Source of the DNA: Defluviitaleaceae bacterium
Lineage (GTDB): Bacteria; Bacillota; Clostridia; Lachnospirales; WQUN01
NCBI GenBank assembly: GCA_009783525.1
Contig: WRDG01000047.1
Location: 1 to 11,456, forward strand
Reading direction: 5' to 3'
Length of the DNA stretch: 11,456 nucleotides
In this document: positions 7,290-11,456 of the stretch, one piece after another
How positions within the stretch are numbered: position 1 is the stretch's first letter
Layout of the letters: every line of letters starts with the position of its first letter
Position numbers and translations under genes: made by a program
The notes under the pieces: generated by a model
The model's input: the letters and a program-made list of their open reading frames with translations, nothing else
What the model was told of the DNA's origin: nothing
The model's database searches: none

Positions 7290-8856
7290 GCTCAACTCTC
7301 CTTTCACGCTGCTTACGCAGAATCCACAGCGTCAATTTGGTGCCGTAATACAGTCCGATTACTATGAACAGACCCGTCATTACCACCGGCATGCTGTTGT
7401 TCATAACTTCGGTGCGGTAGCGGCGGTAAGCTACGGAATAATATTTGATATCGTTGCCCGCTCTAAGGTACAGCATTGCGTCCCTGTTCTCGCCTTCGGC
7501 AAGCAAAGATTTTCCTATTCCGACGTAAGCCATCATAAAATTGTTGTCCAACCGTAATATTTCTCTCCATATTTCTACCGCATGGCCTTCGTCGCCGTCG
7601 TAACGCAGCGAAATCGCTGTGTTTATCATTGCGCCGTACAGAGTCGGCTCAAAAATTGTCACGTTGGCGCGAAGCTCGTCCAAAACGATAACATCGTCGC
7701 CCCGGTATATGTCGAGCCCGTCTATGTTGTACACAATTTCGTCAAAATTTTCTTTGAGTATATCCAAAGCCGTTGCCTTGCGGAACATTCCGAACTGCGA
7801 ACCGTTGCCGCCGAATATGTACAGAAGGTTTCCCTCGCCGTCGTAAGTGAACAGCCTGCCCTTGCGCGAATCGACGACCGTATACATACCCGCAGGCCGC
7901 GCTTTTATGTCTTCGAGCCGGCTTCTTGTGTTTGCGCCCATATCAGACATGAAATTTTGCGCTATGGCATCCAGCAGAAGGTCGCCTACGATGTTTCGGT
8001 TCTCGTTATAATTTTTAAGTATGTTGGTGCCGAACGGGTTTAGAATTTTTACGCGGTCGCCGTCGTAAACGTCTATGTTCGTGCAGTAAATGAACCCGTG
8101 CTCGTCGATGTCAACGTTGGTAAACTCTGTGGGGATGAACGATCTGTTCTTTTCGATTTGCTCACGCGTATATATGCGCCGCCACAATAAATCCCACGCG
8201 CTTACTCTTACCGGTAGCTGTCCGAAATAGCCGTTGAACGTCAGGTCGTCGTTAAAGCAGAGCAGACCCTGGAACATATTACGGACCCGCACATACATGC
8301 GGCCGCCGTTGTCAACGGTGATCTTCACCGGCCGGAATATGTTGTAGTCCATAAGCATGTCGGAATCCGGCTCATCTACTATCCCCAACAGGTTAAACTC
8401 CATGTCGAACACGAGTATCCGCCTGTTTTCGGTATCGCATACATATATGCGGTTCATCCCGCGCGGTATGCACAATCCGTCCTGGGCGTTAAACGTATCG
8501 ATTTCACCGTTGTTGATAAACGTCGTTACTACACCGTTATCGCCTACGTCCTCTTTTAATTCGCCGTAGCGGTTAAAAACAACAATGCGGTTGTTGCCCG
8601 TATCAGAAACATAGATCCATTCCTCGTATACCTGCACGTCCTGCGGGCTTGACCATGAACCCACGCCCAGGTCTACTCCGTCTATAACAGTTGCCGGTAT
8701 ATAAGACAGTCTGGCAGGAACAGCGTTGACGAATCTCATGTTGTCATAACTATAACCGCGGTACGGAACTTTACGGGCGGACGCTTCCATAGCGGGCATA
8801 AAGGCAAATACTGCAGCCAACAAAAGGCTTATCAACGGTTTGATGTATTTTTTCAT
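7270..8856 (-). CDS. Secreted NHL-repeat (beta-propeller) protein with TPR-like segment and C-terminal membrane anchor
   Basis: A 528-residue protein predicted to sit outside the cell, tethered by its C-terminus. Seen: a signal peptide (about 1-27, basic KK start, hydrophobic core, cleavage likely after ASA). NHL-type blades follow, recognisable by VSDTGNNRIVVFN (83-95), VCDTENRRILVFD (139-151) and VVDSRKGRLFTYDGEGNLLY (327-346), the last leading into IFGGNGSQFGMF. A helical stretch at about 422-468 (HAVEIWREILRLDNN, then AYVGIGKSLLAEGENRDAML) reads like a TPR pair. A membrane segment (about 489-511) and a basic tail (RKQRERR) end the protein. NHL propellers usually bind proteins or ligands, so a scaffold or sensor role next to the importers is plausible but not shown. 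It begins 17 bases after the upstream permease gene, behind an unusual G6 Shine-Dalgarno tract. Confidence 0.87.
   Translation of the reverse strand: MKKYIKPLISLLLAAVFAFMPAMEASARKVPYRGYSYDNMRFVNAVPARLSYIPATVIDGVDLGVGSWSSPQDVQVYEEWIYVSDTGNNRIVVFNRYGELKEDVGDNGVVTTFINNGEIDTFNAQDGLCIPRGMNRIYVCDTENRRILVFDMEFNLLGIVDEPDSDMLMDYNIFRPVKITVDNGGRMYVRVRNMFQGLLCFNDDLTFNGYFGQLPVRVSAWDLLWRRIYTREQIEKNRSFIPTEFTNVDIDEHGFIYCTNIDVYDGDRVKILNPFGTNILKNYNENRNIVGDLLLDAIAQNFMSDMGANTRSRLEDIKARPAGMYTVVDSRKGRLFTYDGEGNLLYIFGGNGSQFGMFRKATALDILKENFDEIVYNIDGLDIYRGDDVIVLDELRANVTIFEPTLYGAMINTAISLRYDGDEGHAVEIWREILRLDNNFMMAYVGIGKSLLAEGENRDAMLYLRAGNDIKYYSVAYRRYRTEVMNNSMPVVMTGLFIVIGLYYGTKLTLWILRKQRERRVEHEHGGV
7298..7304 (-). promoter_or_regulatory. 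Ribosome binding site that decides the Yip1 start
   Basis: AAAGGAG on the minus strand within the end of the upstream coding sequence, about nine bases before the ATG at 7287-7289. It lies downstream of the alternative GTG at 7305-7307 and so argues against that start. Confidence 0.75.
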
Positions 8857-8861
8857 TTGTG

Positions 8862-8879
8862 TCCCCCCTTTTTTTATTC
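8862..8879 (-). promoter_or_regulatory. Unusual homopolymeric ribosome binding site of the NHL/TPR gene
   Basis: The minus strand reads GAATAAAAAAAGGGGGGA: the last sense codon and TAA stop of the upstream permease gene, an A tract and six G residues. ATG follows six bases later. It lacks the usual GGAGG but can pair with the CCUCC of 16S rRNA using G-U pairs. An almost identical element stands at 10684-10700. Confidence 0.65.
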
Positions 8880-9761
8880 TTTCATGCCCGACGTCGCCAT
8901 CGTTTGCAAAATTTTACTCTGCGAAACGATAAAAAACGTGACGGGTACGCTCATCATTATAAGACCGACCGCGCTGCCTGCTCCCTGGCGCGCAATATTG
9001 CCCGCGACTATTTGCCCGAGGGCGTAGTTTAAAGGCTTCAATTGTTCGCTGCGCAAAAACTGCCCGCCGGTTGTGCCCCATAAAACCTGAAATTGCAAAA
9101 TCGTCAAAGTAAGCCATGCGGGCTTGACGTTCGGCATGACTATCGACCAATAGACTCTCAGCTCTTTCGCGCCGTCCATTCGTGCGGATTCAAGCAGCGA
9201 ATCCGGAAGCTGGTCGATAAAGTTTTTCATTAGATAAAAGCCGAGCGAATATGAAAACGCCGGGACTATTACCGCAAGGTATGTGTTGTTCATGCCGAGC
9301 GCGGAAATGATTATATAGTTAGGTATGGCGGTAACCGCGCCTGCGAACATGAGCGAGAGTACTACCATGCGGAGCAGAACTTTTTGCCCCGGAAAATCAT
9401 GCTTCGATATTGGGTAAGCCGCCATCGACGAAATCAAAACGTGGCCCACCACGCCGAAGCCGGTGATGATAAGCGTGTTCAAAACGTAACGCGAAAACGG
9501 AACCCAGCTTGTACTCAAAAGCACTCCCAAGTCGAAGAAATTGTCCATCGTCGGGTTGCGCACGAAAAACCTCGGCGGGAAATAAAACATTTCGTCCAAA
9601 GGTTTGAATGCGTTCATGATGGTGAACAGCATCGGAAGGAACATGATGACGCCCATAAGCGAGATAAAGAACAGCAGCCCTGCGTTTCCCGCTATCGAAC
9701 GGTTAAGCATGACTTCTTTAGGCTTGCGTTTAATGCGCCGTAAAGTCTCTTTTTTTGCCAT
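8874..9761 (-). CDS. Carbohydrate ABC transporter permease, MalG-type (importer 1)
   Basis: A 295-residue membrane subunit forming the first importer's channel with the MalF-type protein encoded immediately before it. Seen: about six hydrophobic segments (about 26-50, 93-115, 128-152, 158-177, 215-230, 263-282). The EAA loop, about 190-211, contains LESARMDGAKELRVYWSIVM followed by P-N; Ala, Asp-Gly and the final Pro are conserved and the second position of E-A-A is Ser. The end TMATSGMKE resembles the tails of MalG-like permeases. One base separates its ATG from the TAA of the upstream gene, and the likely Shine-Dalgarno (AAGGTGG) lies inside that gene's last codons. It shares limited sequence with the other MalG-like protein at 2098-3090, so the two importers are not a recent local duplication. 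Confidence 0.93.
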   Translation of the reverse strand: MAKKETLRRIKRKPKEVMLNRSIAGNAGLLFFISLMGVIMFLPMLFTIMNAFKPLDEMFYFPPRFFVRNPTMDNFFDLGVLLSTSWVPFSRYVLNTLIITGFGVVGHVLISSMAAYPISKHDFPGQKVLLRMVVLSLMFAGAVTAIPNYIIISALGMNNTYLAVIVPAFSYSLGFYLMKNFIDQLPDSLLESARMDGAKELRVYWSIVMPNVKPAWLTLTILQFQVLWGTTGGQFLRSEQLKPLNYALGQIVAGNIARQGAGSAVGLIMMSVPVTFFIVSQSKILQTMATSGMKE

Positions 9762-9762
9762 A

Positions 9763-10677
9763 TTATGTCCCCACCTTCTTCAACAGGTTTTGGATCGCTT
9801 TGTTCGCCAATATCATAATGATAAACAGGAACGTGGCTATGGCGGATGCGTAACCCATTTCAAACCTGAACGAACCGAAGTCCATCAAGTGGGTTACCAC
9901 TGTCGCACCCGCATAGTTGGCGCTTGGAAAACCCGCAAGCTGTATCGAAATGTCCGCCACCGCAAAAGCCGCAGTAATTTGGATAACCGCCGCGAACATG
10001 AGCTGCGGCAGCATGGACGGAAGCGTAATAAACCAAAGCTCCTGGAACCGGTTTTTAACGCCGTCGACCGCTCCCGCTTCGTAGAGCGTCCTGTCTACCG
10101 TTTGCAAGCCCGCGATAAAAGCGAGGAAACCCGTTCCGAGCGACAGCCAAAGCTGCACGACGATAAGCAGCGGCAGAATGTACTTTTCGTCCTGGAAGAA
10201 CAATATCGGCTCGTCGATTATGTTGAAGCTCAAGAGCTGCCCGTTTACGAAACCGTATCTGTCTCCGGAAAAAATGAAGCTGTAAATGAAGTAAACGTTT
10301 CCCGAAATCGACGGCGCGTAAAAAACGAGTGTCATCAACGCACGTATTTTCGGGTGCAGCTCGTTTATGATCCAGGCGAATGCAAAGCACATAAAGTAGC
10401 TTAGCGGCCCGGTCAAAACTGCAAAAACCAGCGTGTTTTTTATGGCGATAATAAATATGTCGTCGTTGAGGAACATACGCATATAGTTGCTCCATCCGAC
10501 AAAGTTAGGCCTTTGCAGCATATTAAAGTCAGTCACGCTGAAAAAAATCGAAACAACGACCGGAAGCACCGTGAACGTGAAAAACAACAGGAAATAAGGA
10601 AAAATCAACGCATAGGACGTTTTACTGCGTTTCATCATATTCCAGGTGCTGAACCGGTTGTCACTTTGATTTGCCAT
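9763..10677 (-). CDS. Sugar ABC transporter permease, MalF-type (importer 1)
   Basis: A 304-residue MalF/UgpA-like membrane subunit. Seen: a short cytoplasmic start, then hydrophobic segments at about 21-48, 74-105, 112-136, 166-192, 224-247 and 275-293. The EAA loop, about 199-221, reads YEAGAVDGVKNRFQELWFIT then LPS, with E-A-x, Asp-Gly and L-P in place. The segment VGWSNYMRMF (60-69) before the second membrane helix is the usual 'VGLxNYxxxF' of CUT1 MalF-type permeases. It lies 17 bases after the solute-binding protein gene and one base before its MalG partner, the standard order SBP-F-G of a CUT1 operon. No ATPase gene is adjacent. Confidence 0.94.
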   Translation of the reverse strand: MANQSDNRFSTWNMMKRSKTSYALIFPYFLLFFTFTVLPVVVSIFFSVTDFNMLQRPNFVGWSNYMRMFLNDDIFIIAIKNTLVFAVLTGPLSYFMCFAFAWIINELHPKIRALMTLVFYAPSISGNVYFIYSFIFSGDRYGFVNGQLLSFNIIDEPILFFQDEKYILPLLIVVQLWLSLGTGFLAFIAGLQTVDRTLYEAGAVDGVKNRFQELWFITLPSMLPQLMFAAVIQITAAFAVADISIQLAGFPSANYAGATVVTHLMDFGSFRFEMGYASAIATFLFIIMILANKAIQNLLKKVGT

Positions 10678-10683
10678 TATGCA

Positions 10684-10700
10684 TCCCCCCTTTTTTATTC
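10684..10700 (-). promoter_or_regulatory. Unusual homopolymeric ribosome binding site of the first MalF-type gene
   Basis: The minus strand reads GAATAAAAAAGGGGGGA, carrying the final Glu codon and TAA stop of the solute-binding protein gene, an A tract and six G residues. ATG follows after seven bases. It is the twin of the element at 8862-8879, differing only by one A. Confidence 0.65.
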
Positions 10701-11456
10701 AAACCCGAATTCGTTAAACTTGTATTCAATTTCTTCATTAATAATGGGCACAAAATCCATCAACGCTTCCCTCGCTCCTATTTCGGCAAGGACGACCACT
10801 TTGTTGTAAGCGTTGTCGATATGCCTCGCGGTAAAATATCCGCCGGGAACCTGCGGCACGCCTCTGAGGTTGCGCATTTGTTCCTCAAGCCTCGCTAGAT
10901 CCTGCACCGGCCACGGCAGTTCGCGCAGAGCCTGAAGGTTTGCGGTTGGGTAACGCGCCGACGGTCCGATCAAAGCTTCCATTTCGCGGCCGTATCTCGC
11001 CTGAACCGAAGCCGACGTCCACCACTTGATAAATTCCCACGACTCTTCTTTTTTCTTTGAGTTGTTCATTATCATGCAAGCCATCGCGCTTGCCGGCACT
11101 GTGTTGTTTATCGTGCCGTCGGGCCTCATTATGCCCGGCACCGTTGTAAATCCCCAAAGCCCCTTTATTTCGGGCGCGAAAACTTGGAACGTGTTATATA
11201 GAGTGTAGTCCGCCAAGCCGAGCGGCATTTCGCCCGTACGGAAACGGTTTGCGAAATCGAATATCCGCTCGAACTGGTAATCGGTATACAGGCGGCAGTA
11301 TTCTTTAAACGCGGCAATGGATACGTCGTCGTCCAAGTTGGATCGCCTTCCGTTGTCACGGTACAAATCGCCGTCCATTTGGTACAGGAACATGATGAAC
11401 GTACCCGAACCGGGCGCCAAACCGAATGCCATGTGATTTTTATTGAGTATCGTCAG
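10695..11456 (-). CDS. Extracellular solute-binding protein, C-terminal part (SBP1; 5' end outside window)
   Basis: The frame is open from the right window edge to a TAA at 10695-10697, giving 253 residues. There is a Met nine codons in, but the frame continues without a stop to the edge and the visible part begins in mid-domain, so the gene is cut. Seen: FRTGEMPLGLADYTLYNTF, a G-x-(M/V)-x-(M/L) motif region typical of family 1 sugar-binding proteins, then GLWGFTTVPG, SKKKEESWEFIKWWTSASVQ (the helix following the hinge) and LIGPSARYPTANLQAL. These are usual features of the C-lobe of such proteins. It leads the SBP-MalF-MalG order of importer 1. The signal peptide and lipobox would be outside the window. 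Substrate unknown. Confidence 0.88.
   Translation of the reverse strand: MTILNKNHMAFGLAPGSGTFIMFLYQMDGDLYRDNGRRSNLDDDVSIAAFKEYCRLYTDYQFERIFDFANRFRTGEMPLGLADYTLYNTFQVFAPEIKGLWGFTTVPGIMRPDGTINNTVPASAMACMIMNNSKKKEESWEFIKWWTSASVQARYGREMEALIGPSARYPTANLQALRELPWPVQDLARLEEQMRNLRGVPQVPGGYFTARHIDNAYNKVVVLAEIGAREALMDFVPIINEEIEYKFNEFGFE

Noticed and set aside
7290..7307. GTG at 7305-7307 as the Yip1 start, adding six residues
   Set aside because: The Shine-Dalgarno AAAGGAG lies after this GTG and is correctly spaced for the ATG at 7287-7289.
9604..10404. A 266-residue open frame on the plus strand across the F1/G1 junction
   Set aside because: It crosses two convincing permease genes in antisense, and the protein is rich in His/Arg/Gln as typical of shadow frames.
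11430..11432. ATG at 11430-11432 as the true start of SBP1
   Set aside because: The frame stays open to the window edge, no ribosome binding site precedes it and no signal peptide follows; the protein begins mid-domain, so this is an internal Met.
1..11456. Mobile elements, CRISPR arrays, tRNA or rRNA genes
   Set aside because: No transposase or integrase motifs, no regularly spaced repeats and no recognisable tRNA or rRNA sequence were seen on either strand.

Overview
The window looks like chromosomal DNA of a Gram-positive (Firmicutes, clostridial or Paenibacillus-like) heterotroph. The reasons are strong AAGGAGG-type ribosome binding sites, a lipoprotein-type substrate-binding protein, CUT1-type sugar ABC permeases without a dedicated ATPase, an AraC-type regulator and intrinsic terminators. 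I cannot name the species. Apart from one gene end at the left edge, every gene I can support lies on the minus strand, so the locus reads from right to left.

Layout: at the left edge (2-241, plus strand) is the C-terminal DNA-binding end of an AraC/YesN-type regulator, followed by an intrinsic terminator. A second terminator (281-316) faces the other way and closes the minus-strand locus. From the right edge on the minus strand come: the C-terminal part of solute-binding protein 1 (cut by the window), a MalF-like permease, a MalG-like permease, a secreted NHL beta-propeller/TPR-like protein with a C-terminal membrane anchor, a small Yip1-family membrane protein, an 873-residue membrane-anchored protein that I assign to the DUF5696 type, a second MalF-like permease and a second MalG-like permease. 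After a 266-base AT-rich gap with several inverted repeats comes a complete lipoprotein solute-binding protein (326-1831).

The eight genes from 11456 down to 2098 are separated by at most 17 bases or overlap, and Shine-Dalgarno sequences lie on or right beside upstream stop codons, so they very probably form one translationally coupled operon. SBP2 is spaced away and probably has its own promoter or differential control.

Interpretation: this is a dual carbohydrate-import locus. Two binding-protein/permease sets flank three extracytoplasmic or membrane proteins of poorly known function (NHL/TPR, Yip1, DUF5696-like). No ATPase gene is present, so a shared MsmX-type ATPase encoded elsewhere is the natural expectation. 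The substrate cannot be read from the sequence. The central three-gene module is the least understood and most interesting part. No mobile element, CRISPR array, tRNA or rRNA was seen.
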